DNA of 10,242 nucleotides from DASPKA01 sp035628335. Its GTDB lineage: Bacteria > Patescibacteriota > Doudnabacteria > UBA920. A program made the translations under genes and the position numbers. Shown here piece after piece: positions 4,215 through 10,242 of the stretch. How positions within the stretch are numbered: position 1 is the stretch's first letter; each line of letters begins with the position of its first letter. Under the pieces are notes generated by a model. It was given only the letters and a program-made list of their open reading frames with translations. It had not been told where the DNA came from and searched no databases. The stretch spans positions 1-10,242 of the forward strand of contig DASPKA010000057.1 of assembly GCA_035628335.1 (NCBI GenBank), read 5' to 3'.

Positions 4215-4787
4215 ATGTTTAAAAACGATATATTATTAGTTGACCTTGAAATGAGTGGGCTTAATCCGCGTAGGCATGAAATACTTCAGCTTGCGGGAGT
4301 TTTGTTAGACAAAAAAACACTCAAAGAAAAAAAACATTTCAATGTATATATTACTCCTAAGGCCTGGAGAAAAGCTGATCCTAAGTCACTTGAAATCACT
4401 GGCATTTCTTTAAATACGCTAAAATCCCAGGGCAAACCTCTTGCTGAGGCCTTAGATGACTTTGTAAAACATTTTGGAAAAAAAGTTACTATAGCCAACT
4501 GGGTTGGAACGCTTGATAAAGCGTTTATGGAAGCTGCATTCGAAAAGACTAGGAAGCCCTACCCATTTGACTACCATTCTTTCGACATCTGGGTACTTGC
4601 CGCAGCATACGCAGCACAGCACCTGTCCCTCAGAAACAAAAAACGCCATGATGGCTTTGACATGGAAGACCTCATAAAGAGCTTTAAGATGGCAGACGAA
4701 GGCAAACGCCATGATGCCCTCAGCGATTGCAGATACGCTGCAGAAATACTTAGGCAATTGTGGAAACGATTAAAGTTTAAAAAATAA
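4215..4787 (+). CDS. DEDDh 3'-5' exonuclease (oligoribonuclease/DnaQ-type fold)
   Basis: All five catalytic residues are present: VDLEMSG with Asp10 and Glu12, LDKAF with Asp101, and RHDALSD with His166 and Asp171. The protein should cut nucleotides from 3' ends with two metal ions. Motif I (DLEMSGLNP) resembles oligoribonuclease, which degrades 2-5-nt RNA fragments, and the 190-residue length is close to that family. However, the sequence between motifs is unlike textbook Orn, so a DnaQ-like proofreading or general RNase role remains possible. A basic tail (KRLKFKK) could bind nucleic acid. The gene lies directly downstream of the structured RNA and about 400 bases after its inactive paralogue. 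Its stop overlaps the start of fmt by one base (TAATG), so the two are translationally coupled. Confidence 0.92.
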   Translation: MFKNDILLVDLEMSGLNPRRHEILQLAGVLLDKKTLKEKKHFNVYITPKAWRKADPKSLEITGISLNTLKSQGKPLAEALDDFVKHFGKKVTIANWVGTLDKAFMEAAFEKTRKPYPFDYHSFDIWVLAAAYAAQHLSLRNKKRHDGFDMEDLIKSFKMADEGKRHDALSDCRYAAEILRQLWKRLKFKK

Positions 4788-5719
4788 TGCGAGTAGTTTT
4801 TTTTGGCACGCCTAAACCTGCTGCGTTCGCTTTGCGAGCAATCGCAGCTAAGCACACGGTACTCGCTGTGGTAACATCCCCGGACAAACCAGTAGGGCGA
4901 AAGCAGGTTGTTACTCATTCTGATGTAAGCAATACAGCTAATGAACTTGGAATCCTTACCCTTAAGCCTGAAAAGGTGAAAGGTAATGAGGAGTTTTTGA
5001 GTGAGCTTAGAAAATTACAAGCTGACATCTTCATTGTCGTATCTTATGGCAAGATCCTATCTCTTGAGGTTATATATCTCCCCCGTTTCAAGTCTCTCAA
5101 CATCCATTATTCCCTGCTTCCCAAATACAGAGGAGCAAGTCCCATCCAAGCTTCACTACTAGCAGGCGACACTGAAACAGGAATAACTATTTTTGAACTG
5201 GAGGCTGGCTTAGATACCGGCCCCATTTATTCACAAATTAGATTGCCGATTGAGTCTAATGACACATATATAACTCTTGAATCAAAGCTTACTGAAATCT
5301 CAGTAAACTCCCTTCTTGAACTTCTTCCTAACATTGAGGCAGGAAAAGCTACAAAAAAAACACAAGACAATACCCAAGCTAGTTTTTGCAAAATTATAGA
5401 AAAATCAGACGGTGCTATAAATTGGAAAAAGACAGCACTAGAAATTTACAATATGTACCGTGCGTACATAGTATGGCCAGGAATTTTTACTACCACTAAC
5501 GGTTCTATAATAAAAATTACAAAGTGCGAACTTTCTCCAGGCACTACGGACAAGGAACCCGGAACCCTTCTTACCGGTGGTGTTGTGGCTTGTGGTCAAG
5601 GTAGCATACTACAACTGCTTGAAGTAGTGCCGGCAGGTAAAAGAGCAATGGATATAGGTGCTTTTCTAAATGGCAACAGTCACCTGATTGGGTCAAAATT
5701 TTCCAATCCGCAAATGTAA
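4787..5719 (+). CDS. fmt: Methionyl-tRNA formyltransferase
   Basis: This enzyme transfers a formyl group from 10-formyl-tetrahydrofolate to the methionine on initiator tRNA, the counterpart of def upstream. The N-terminal formyltransferase domain (about 1-190) starts MRVVFFGTP and carries SPDKPVGRKQ (31-40), which lies in the tRNA-contacting loop, the catalytic Asn105 and His107 in NIHYSLLP, the signature SLLPKYRGASPIQ (109-121), and catalytic Asp143 in GLDTGPIY. The C-terminal tRNA-binding domain follows (about 200-310), with DGAINWKKTALEIYNMYRA and WPGIFTT recognisable. At 310 residues the length is normal. The start is fixed by the TAATG overlap with the exonuclease gene. Its stop is one base from the stop of the convergent cysteine desulfurase gene, with no terminator visible between them. 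Confidence 0.98.
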   Translation: MRVVFFGTPKPAAFALRAIAAKHTVLAVVTSPDKPVGRKQVVTHSDVSNTANELGILTLKPEKVKGNEEFLSELRKLQADIFIVVSYGKILSLEVIYLPRFKSLNIHYSLLPKYRGASPIQASLLAGDTETGITIFELEAGLDTGPIYSQIRLPIESNDTYITLESKLTEISVNSLLELLPNIEAGKATKKTQDNTQASFCKIIEKSDGAINWKKTALEIYNMYRAYIVWPGIFTTTNGSIIKITKCELSPGTTDKEPGTLLTGGVVACGQGSILQLLEVVPAGKRAMDIGAFLNGNSHLIGSKFSNPQM

Positions 5720-5720
5720 T

Positions 5721-6947
5721 CTACTCTAGTTTTTTCATATTGCGCAAAAGAGGCAAAATATGGTCTAAAACTTTCAGTACGTAGAGCAAATCTGTTTTTA
5801 AAGTATATCTACCTAACGTATACCTGATTGCAGACTCTGGCTCGGCGTTACCTATTGCTGTTAGTACATGAGATGGTTTGTCGCCCGCCTCTGCACAGGC
5901 AGAACCAGTTGAAACTGCAATGTTCCAGGCATCAAGGTAAAGCATAAGTGCTTCCCCCTCAACCCCAGGAAAGGACATATGTAGGTTGTTTGGCATACGT
6001 CTGCGTGCTTCCTGCAGGTGAAGCTTTCTGTCATCTGGACCATTAAGCGTTGCTCCAAATTTTTTTTCCAGCTGAGCGACAAACCAATCCCTCAGAGCAG
6101 TAACTCTTTTCAATTCTTTTTGCTTTGCATTCTCGGCCACTTTCAGAGCTCGTGCAAACCCCACAAAACCAGCAACGTTTTGGGTACCACTACGGAGTCC
6201 TCGCTCCTGCCCACCTCCAAAAATTATAGGTTGAAGCCCGATACCTTCACGTACAAAAAGACAACCAGTTTGCTTTGGGCCATATACCTTACTTCCATTT
6301 ATACTTAGCATATCCACAGAAAGCTTTTGCACATTTATATCTAAATATCCGGCGGCTTGCGCAGCATCTGAGTGTAAAACAACTTCATGTTTACCGGCCT
6401 GTCTTCGATCTTGGTTTGCATGTCTAAGTATGCGGCTAATCTGAAAGATAGGTTGAATACTTCCAACTTCGTTGTTAGCATACATAATGCTTGCAAACAC
6501 AGTTTCTGGTCGCAAGGCTTTTTTAAACTCCTTTGGATCAACCAGGCCATCCTTTGAAACTGGCAAATAGGTTACACTGAACCCTTCTGTTTCCAACTGT
6601 TTACAGCACTCAAGCACAGCTTCGTGCTCTATTGCAGTAGTTATAACATGCGGTGTAAACGCACTCGTGCGCACACTACGGCAATAGCCCAATACAGCTA
6701 AGTTAATACTCTCTGTAGCACCAGCGGTGAAAACAATTTCTTTTGCTCTACATTTGAGTACATCCGCAACTTCTTTACGAGCAACTTCCAATGCAGTACT
6801 CGCGTGCACTCCAAGCGAATAAAGCGAAGATGGATTACCATACTCTTTTGTAAAAAAAGGTTGCATGACTAAAAGCACCTCAGGTGCAAGAGGGGTAGTG
6901 GCTGCATTATCAAGATAAATAACTTTTTTACTTTTTTGGGGTTTCAT
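5721..6947 (-). CDS. nifS: Cysteine desulfurase (NifS/IscS-type, PLP-dependent)
   Basis: This enzyme takes sulfur from cysteine, giving alanine and an enzyme persulfide for Fe-S clusters or tRNA thiolation. Features in the 408-residue form: IYLDNAATTP near the N-terminus, GATESINLAVLG, the PLP-stacking His108 in AIEHEAVL, Asp in LHSDAAQAAG, the PLP-binding Lys220 in GSKVYGPKQTG (most relatives have His where this has Ser), and the sulfur-accepting Cys351 in STGSACAEAG, typical of the long active-site loop of group I enzymes. The start is uncertain: the ATG at 6947 gives the usual short N-terminus and overlaps the upstream gene by 20 bases, whereas one at 6983 adds 12 residues and overlaps by 56. 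Neither has a Shine-Dalgarno. It is the last gene of the leftward operon. No scaffold gene (iscU/sufU) is in view. Confidence 0.96.
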   Translation of the reverse strand: MKPQKSKKVIYLDNAATTPLAPEVLLVMQPFFTKEYGNPSSLYSLGVHASTALEVARKEVADVLKCRAKEIVFTAGATESINLAVLGYCRSVRTSAFTPHVITTAIEHEAVLECCKQLETEGFSVTYLPVSKDGLVDPKEFKKALRPETVFASIMYANNEVGSIQPIFQISRILRHANQDRRQAGKHEVVLHSDAAQAAGYLDINVQKLSVDMLSINGSKVYGPKQTGCLFVREGIGLQPIIFGGGQERGLRSGTQNVAGFVGFARALKVAENAKQKELKRVTALRDWFVAQLEKKFGATLNGPDDRKLHLQEARRRMPNNLHMSFPGVEGEALMLYLDAWNIAVSTGSACAEAGDKPSHVLTAIGNAEPESAIRYTLGRYTLKTDLLYVLKVLDHILPLLRNMKKLE

Positions 6948-7542
6948 TACGAAGTAAGAGTGAATGCTTTCTAGCGTGGGCATACAGATCTGTGAGTATC
7001 TTAAGTCCCACTAAAATAAATAATGCTGCGGTAGTAACTCCAGTGAACCCTACGGCAAATGCACCAAAAAGCACCACGCAGTGCATAAGAATTACGCGCT
7101 TATACGGGTCGGCGAACGATTTTTGCATAGCATGCATCTCAGTACCTTTTTTTGGCCACTCAAAATTCTGTATAAAAGAGTACCCATGGCTTACTAAGAG
7201 CGCTGCAATTGGAATAAATCCCATCATACGCAGGTCGCTCATGTAGTCCCAGGAATTGTTTGGGGTGTTGATTGTAAGTATTGCCCCAATTCCCATAAAA
7301 TGCCCCCCCATAAACATCCCAAAATGTACCATAAAAAACACAATGTGGAATAATGCAAAAATTCCTGCCTGCAAAAGCATTTTTATAATTGTATAAAAAC
7401 CAATTATCGCCGTCTCAAGCCAGTACAACAGCATAATTTGGGTCAAACTCCAAGAAAAGAAAATGACGCCTGCAATCGGTATGAGATTCGCTGCCACCAA
7501 AAACCAGGCAGCTGAATCATGTACTAATTTTTTTTGTTGCAT
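6928..7542 (-). CDS. Multi-pass membrane protein, DUF6498-like
   Basis: This 204-residue protein has about five or six hydrophobic segments. The first hairpin (NLIPIAGVIFFSW, then MLLYWLETAIIGFY) matches my memory of the DUF6498 family, whose members share the N..P..GV, W and YW.E pattern. Next come a His- and Met-rich segment (FHIVFFMVHFGMFMGGHFMGIG), a loop with a Trp, and two C-terminal segments ending in LIGL-like and VGLKILTDLYAHARKH sequence. Conserved His and acidic residues inside membrane helices hint at metal or proton handling, but no function is known. The ATG at 7542 is preferred over a TTG at 7548. The gene starts 8 bases after livF and its 3' end overlaps the cysteine desulfurase gene. 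Family assignment is from recall and should be treated as likely, not certain. Confidence 0.85.
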   Translation of the reverse strand: MQQKKLVHDSAAWFLVAANLIPIAGVIFFSWSLTQIMLLYWLETAIIGFYTIIKMLLQAGIFALFHIVFFMVHFGMFMGGHFMGIGAILTINTPNNSWDYMSDLRMMGFIPIAALLVSHGYSFIQNFEWPKKGTEMHAMQKSFADPYKRVILMHCVVLFGAFAVGFTGVTTAALFILVGLKILTDLYAHARKHSLLLRNETPKK

Positions 7543-7550
7543 AAACAAAT

Positions 7551-8264
7551 TTAATTAGCTAAAAACACTTTTTCTAAAATTCCACTGTGAATTATTTCCG
7601 AACCGTCCCCCTCGGCCACTACCGTTCCTTGACTAAGCACGTACGCGCGGTCTACAATCTGGAGCAGTGACTTTAAGTTATGCTCAACAACGAAGATAGC
7701 TGTTTTTTGTTTTTGATTGACTTCAGCAATTTTTTCAAAAACTTCCTTCACAACTTTAGGTGCTAAACCCAACGTGGGCTCGTCCAAGAGCAATACTCGA
7801 GGCTGAGTAATTAACCCCCTGGCAATAGCAAGCAACTGTTGTTGGCCGCCAGAAAGGCTTCCTGATGGCTGTTTTCTTTTATCTTTAAGTATTGGAAATA
7901 ACTCATACATTTCATGTATTCTATGCTTAAGCACTGCCTTGTCAGGTAAATGGACAGAAACTATTTCCAAATTTTCTTCCACGCTTAAGTTCTTAAACAC
8001 CCTCTTTCCCTGCGGAACAAAGGAAATCCCAAGGGAAACCACTTCATGCGGCTTTGAGTTGAGCACTTCACCTTCAAAAAAAATTTTTCCGCTTTTCAGC
8101 GGTGCAATACCAAAAATACTTTTAAGAATGGTTGACTTCCCGGCTCCATTAGGCCCAAGCAGGGCTACTATTTCACCCACATCTAAATACACGGAAGCTC
8201 CATCAAGAGCCTTAACTCCACCAAACTGAACATGCAAATTTTCTACTTCAAGTAAGTGGGACAT
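7551..8264 (-). CDS. livF: Branched-chain amino acid-type ABC transporter ATPase LivF
   Basis: This is one of the two cytoplasmic ATPases powering a LIV/HAAT-type importer. The 237-residue protein contains an A-loop region (VQFGGVKAL), Walker A GPNGAGKS (37-44), Q-loop Gln85 in SFVPQGKRVF, signature LSGGQ (137-141), Walker B VLLLDEP with the family extension TLGLAPK, and switch His195 in VVEHN. The PQGKRVFKNLSVEENL segment is typical of LivF rather than LivG. Its ATG at 8264 follows the HAD gene by three bases, without a Shine-Dalgarno. Substrate could be branched-chain amino acids, other amino acids, urea or amides; the periplasmic binding protein that would decide this is not in the window. 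Confidence 0.95.
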   Translation of the reverse strand: MSHLLEVENLHVQFGGVKALDGASVYLDVGEIVALLGPNGAGKSTILKSIFGIAPLKSGKIFFEGEVLNSKPHEVVSLGISFVPQGKRVFKNLSVEENLEIVSVHLPDKAVLKHRIHEMYELFPILKDKRKQPSGSLSGGQQQLLAIARGLITQPRVLLLDEPTLGLAPKVVKEVFEKIAEVNQKQKTAIFVVEHNLKSLLQIVDRAYVLSQGTVVAEGDGSEIIHSGILEKVFLAN

Positions 8265-8267
8265 ATA

Positions 8268-8921
8268 CTAAAGATTAAAATAACTTAACAAATCTTTAAT
8301 GTCAGCAATAATAATATCAGGTTCTGGGTCGTGCAAAAACTCGGTGTGAAACCCGTAGGTAGCGCGGGCGGTTCTTGTGCCTGCGTTTTTTCCTGCTTCT
8401 ACATCAAGATTCGAGTCGCCTACCATCAGCGCATGTTCTGGCTTCTCGCCTAACAGTTCGAGGGCTTTGAACAATGGTGCTGGGTCAGGCTTAAGACCCG
8501 GGCTGTCTTGGGGGGTAATTACTACTTCAAAAAACGAATCTATCCCAGCCTGGACAAGCGTGGCATGAACGGTATTTTTAGTTCTTGAAGTAACTGAGCC
8601 AAGCCTAAAACCTGCGGCCTTAAATTTCGTAAGCACTTCTACTGTGTTGGAATATAATTCAGAAAGATGATAGTTATTCTCCTGAAACTCCCTGTGCGAA
8701 TCCTGCAAGTGCTTTACCTCTGTAAGCCCTGTCAAAATCTGATAGAACGTGTCAAAGTGCTTGCCAACATGCTTAGCAATCTCAGCATGGGATGGTACGG
8801 TGTGCCCATGTGTCTTTAAAGAATGCTCAGTGGAGTTCAAGATAAACTTAGTAGTATTTAGAAGCGTACCATCTATATCAAACAGTATTGTTGTAATATT
8901 TTCCATACTTTTCATTTTCAC
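8268..8921 (-). CDS. HAD-superfamily phosphatase (phosphoglycolate phosphatase/PpaX-like)
   Basis: This is a HAD hydrolase with all four motifs: FDIDGTLL with nucleophile Asp15 and acid/base Asp17, VTSRTK with Thr111/Ser112, Lys144 in GLKPDPAP, and MVGDSNLDVEAGKNAG with Asp169 and Asp173. The helical insert between motifs I and II (about 22-95) is the C1 cap of the phosphoglycolate-phosphatase, PpaX and beta-phosphoglucomutase group. The likely substrate is a small phosphorylated metabolite or pyrophosphate, not predictable from sequence. The start is the GTG at 8921, supported by AGGAG 7 bases upstream; ATGs at 8915 and 8906 are alternatives. It lies between livG and livF with gaps of two to three bases, so it is transcribed with the transporter, an unusual place for it. 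Confidence 0.92.
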   Translation of the reverse strand: MKMKSMENITTILFDIDGTLLNTTKFILNSTEHSLKTHGHTVPSHAEIAKHVGKHFDTFYQILTGLTEVKHLQDSHREFQENNYHLSELYSNTVEVLTKFKAAGFRLGSVTSRTKNTVHATLVQAGIDSFFEVVITPQDSPGLKPDPAPLFKALELLGEKPEHALMVGDSNLDVEAGKNAGTRTARATYGFHTEFLHDPEPDIIIADIKDLLSYFNL

Positions 8922-8923
8922 TA

Positions 8924-9661
8924 TTACGCTCCTAAATATGCTTCTATTACTTCTTTCTTTCGTAAGACTTCGTTGGGGACGCCCTCAGCCAACACCTTTC
9001 CAGCATCCATTACTACGACCCTGTCACAGAGTGCTTGAATCACTTCCATGTTATGCTCAATTAGTAACACTGACTTACCTTCTGCCTTGAGGAGCTTCAC
9101 CGTGTCATTGACCATTTCAACCATTTTAGGGAACAAACCTGCGTATGGTTCGTCTAAGAGTACAATGTCAGGATCCATAGCCAGCACTCGCGCAATCTCC
9201 AGCAGCTTACGCTGCCCATAAGACAAAGTGGCCGCAAGATCATCCTTCTTACCTATGAGATTAAACTTTGTTAGCAAATTCTCTGCTTTGTCTTTATGTC
9301 TCCTATCAGATGTGGAAAATATATTAGCAAAAGGTTTTCTGCCAGATAAAACAACAAGCAGATTATCAATCACAGTCATTTGAGGGAAAAGCCTAACTTC
9401 TTGAAACGTACGGGAAATTTCATGATTTGCTATCTCCCACGGTAAGACCTTTCGTAGGTGTACACCCCGTATAGTTATGCTTCCTTCAGTAAACAGAAGC
9501 AGGCCTGACAGTAAGTTGGTAACCGTTGTTTTACCGCTACCATTCGGTCCGACCAATCCCACCACCTCACCTGCGTCGATACTAAAAGAAACCCCATCTA
9601 CAGCCTTTATGCCGCCGAAGTATTTTTTCAGATCATTAATTTTTAAAATATGTGAAGGCAT
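8924..9661 (-). CDS. livG: Branched-chain amino acid-type ABC transporter ATPase LivG
   Basis: This second ATPase of the LIV-type importer is 245 residues long. Motifs seen: YFGGIKAVDGVSF (A-loop region), Walker A GPNGSGKT (38-45), Q-loop Gln87 in ISRTFQEVRLFPQMTV (typical of LivG), signature LSYGQ (146-150), Walker B DIVLLDEP (165-172) with AGLFP, and switch His203 in LIEHNMEV. LivG proteins of model bacteria carry a longer insert after the Q-loop; here that region (about 105-125) is short. The ATG overlaps the stop of the upstream 94-residue gene by one base (TAATG), so translation is coupled. It pairs functionally with LivF, from which it is separated by the HAD phosphatase gene. Confidence 0.96.
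   Translation of the reverse strand: MPSHILKINDLKKYFGGIKAVDGVSFSIDAGEVVGLVGPNGSGKTTVTNLLSGLLLFTEGSITIRGVHLRKVLPWEIANHEISRTFQEVRLFPQMTVIDNLLVVLSGRKPFANIFSTSDRRHKDKAENLLTKFNLIGKKDDLAATLSYGQRKLLEIARVLAMDPDIVLLDEPYAGLFPKMVEMVNDTVKLLKAEGKSVLLIEHNMEVIQALCDRVVVMDAGKVLAEGVPNEVLRKKEVIEAYLGA
8929..8933 (-). promoter_or_regulatory. Shine-Dalgarno AGGAG deciding a GTG start
   Basis: AGGAG on the minus strand, within the last codons of livG, lies 7 bases before the GTG at 8921 and 13 before the ATG at 8915. The spacing favours the GTG as start of the HAD gene. Confidence 0.75.
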
Positions 9662-9945
9662 TACTTAAAAAATATTTTTCCCAAAAAAAGAGTATAGTCG
9701 GTACCCAAGAACGCATTAATAACAAAGAAATGTGCTACATGTTTTTCATCTACTGTAAATACTCTAATCAATCCGCGAACACAAAAAACAAATCCGCTTA
9801 CAAATAGTAGAGTGAGTTTCCAATCGCCTTTGCCATGTATGTAGCCATACAGCGAATAAACTATAGCCGACAAAAAAATCAAGCTTAGAAGTAATGGTAA
9901 CCATGATAAATATAATCTGGTAAAGAAATATTTTCTCATATTCAC
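9661..9945 (-). CDS. Small membrane protein of unknown function, 94 residues
   Basis: No family is recognised. Two clear hydrophobic helices are seen at about 11-34 (LYLSWLPLLLSLIFLSAIVY) and 43-61 (LTLLFVSGFVFCVRGLI), with a short basic loop (HGKGDWK) between them. A third, weaker hydrophobic stretch lies near 69-92. The N-terminus is basic (MNMRKYFFTR), placing it probably on the cytoplasmic side. The GTG at 9945 overlaps the livM stop in GTGA and has AGGGGAG 8 bases upstream; an ATG at 9939 is the alternative. Its stop overlaps the livG start. Tight coupling on both sides suggests a role with the transporter, for example as an accessory membrane subunit, but this is inference. Confidence 0.8.
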   Translation of the reverse strand: MNMRKYFFTRLYLSWLPLLLSLIFLSAIVYSLYGYIHGKGDWKLTLLFVSGFVFCVRGLIRVFTVDEKHVAHFFVINAFLGTDYTLFLGKIFFK

Positions 9946-10242
9946 AATTTATACTCCCCTACCATCCCTTGCGGGCGGTAGAGCATTAATACCACGAGCA
10001 GAGCTCCATATACAAAAATTCTCATTTGAGCGGCAATGGAGTCTGGGAAGCCAACAAAGCGGAGCGCTTCAGGAAGGAGTACTAAAATGAACGCGCCCCA
10101 TACCGCTCCTTTGTTAGAAGCCAGGCCACCAAAGATTACCATAGATAAGACTAAAATGGAGTTATCTAGGCGGTATTATGTTGGGTCTGTATAGGAAACA
10201 AAAGTTACCCACAAGCTCTCACTTAATGCTCCAAGAGCTGCC
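9942..10242 (-). pseudogene. livM: LivM-type permease, C-terminal part, interrupted by an in-frame TAA
   Basis: The frame encodes the C-terminal end of a LivM-type membrane permease: a helix, then the conserved cytoplasmic segment (ILVLSMVIFGGLAS, then GAVWGAFILVLLPEALR), then the last helix ending RPQGMVGEYKL. Reading backwards, homology continues in the same frame through a TAA at 10178-10176: AALGALSESLWVTFVSYTDPT, stop, YRLDNSILVLSMVIFGG. Relatives usually read about DPTSF or DPTSY at this point, so a Ser codon TCA changed to TAA by one base explains it. TAA ends other genes here, so the code is not reassigned. Either the permease is truncated or the base is a sequencing error. The fragment's own ATG at 10142 could give a 66-residue peptide. 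The 5' part lies outside the window. Confidence 0.8.
9954..9960 (-). promoter_or_regulatory. Shine-Dalgarno AGGGGAG for the 94-residue gene
   Basis: AGGGGAG in the last codons of livM lies 8 bases before the GTG at 9945. It supports that start over the ATG at 9939. Confidence 0.65.

Noticed and set aside
5714..5730. Bidirectional terminator between fmt and the cysteine desulfurase
   Set aside because: The stops are one base apart and no GC-rich hairpin with a T-run is present.
10142..10242. Stop-codon reassignment to explain the livM TAA
   Set aside because: TAA ends fmt, the active exonuclease and others in this window; known recoding in related lineages concerns UGA, not UAA.
1..10242. 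CRISPR array or tRNA genes
   Set aside because: No regularly spaced 25-40-base repeats and no cloverleaf with a T-loop GTTCRA consensus were found on either strand; the tandem repeats seen are 7-9 bases without spacers.

Overview
The window looks like chromosomal DNA of an ultrasmall Candidate Phyla Radiation bacterium (Patescibacteria, probably Parcubacteria). This is inferred from moderately AT-rich DNA, compact genes that often overlap by 1-50 bases, many starts without a Shine-Dalgarno, and a 95-residue protein of a kind I associate with Parcubacteria. No rRNA or marker gene fixes the lineage.

Layout. (1) 1-1399, minus strand: a family 2 glycosyltransferase overlapping a WecG/TagA/CpsF glycosyltransferase that runs off the left edge; this is cell-surface glycan or glycolipid synthesis. 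(2) 1400-2280: divergent promoters sharing one -35 region. The rightward one is near consensus and drives a self-contained cassette: structured leader, strong Shine-Dalgarno, a GC-rich 205-codon gene of unknown function, and a strong intrinsic terminator. (3) 2281-5719, plus strand: a 95-residue protein read from a probably leaderless mRNA, peptide deformylase (def), a DEDDh-exonuclease paralogue that has lost its catalytic residues, about 350 bases of non-coding DNA that fold into an elaborate RNA, an intact DEDDh exonuclease, and methionyl-tRNA formyltransferase (fmt). def and fmt, the two ends of the N-formylmethionine cycle, bracket the exonuclease pair and the RNA. (4) 5721-10242, minus strand: an operon read from the right edge leftwards: livM (interrupted by an in-frame TAA), a 94-residue membrane protein, livG, a HAD phosphatase, livF, a DUF6498-like membrane protein and a cysteine desulfurase. 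The last gene converges tail to tail with fmt.

The strongest candidate for something undescribed is the RNA at 3848-4191. A 16-bp closing helix encloses a four-way junction with no unpaired junction nucleotides, a potential 9-bp pseudoknot and several further hairpins. Its G-U pairs show that the plus strand is the RNA strand. It carries none of the signatures I know for RNase P RNA, tmRNA, SRP RNA or hammerhead ribozymes. The GC-rich orphan cassette, the inactivated exonuclease beside its active sister, and the livM nonsense codon also deserve a second look.
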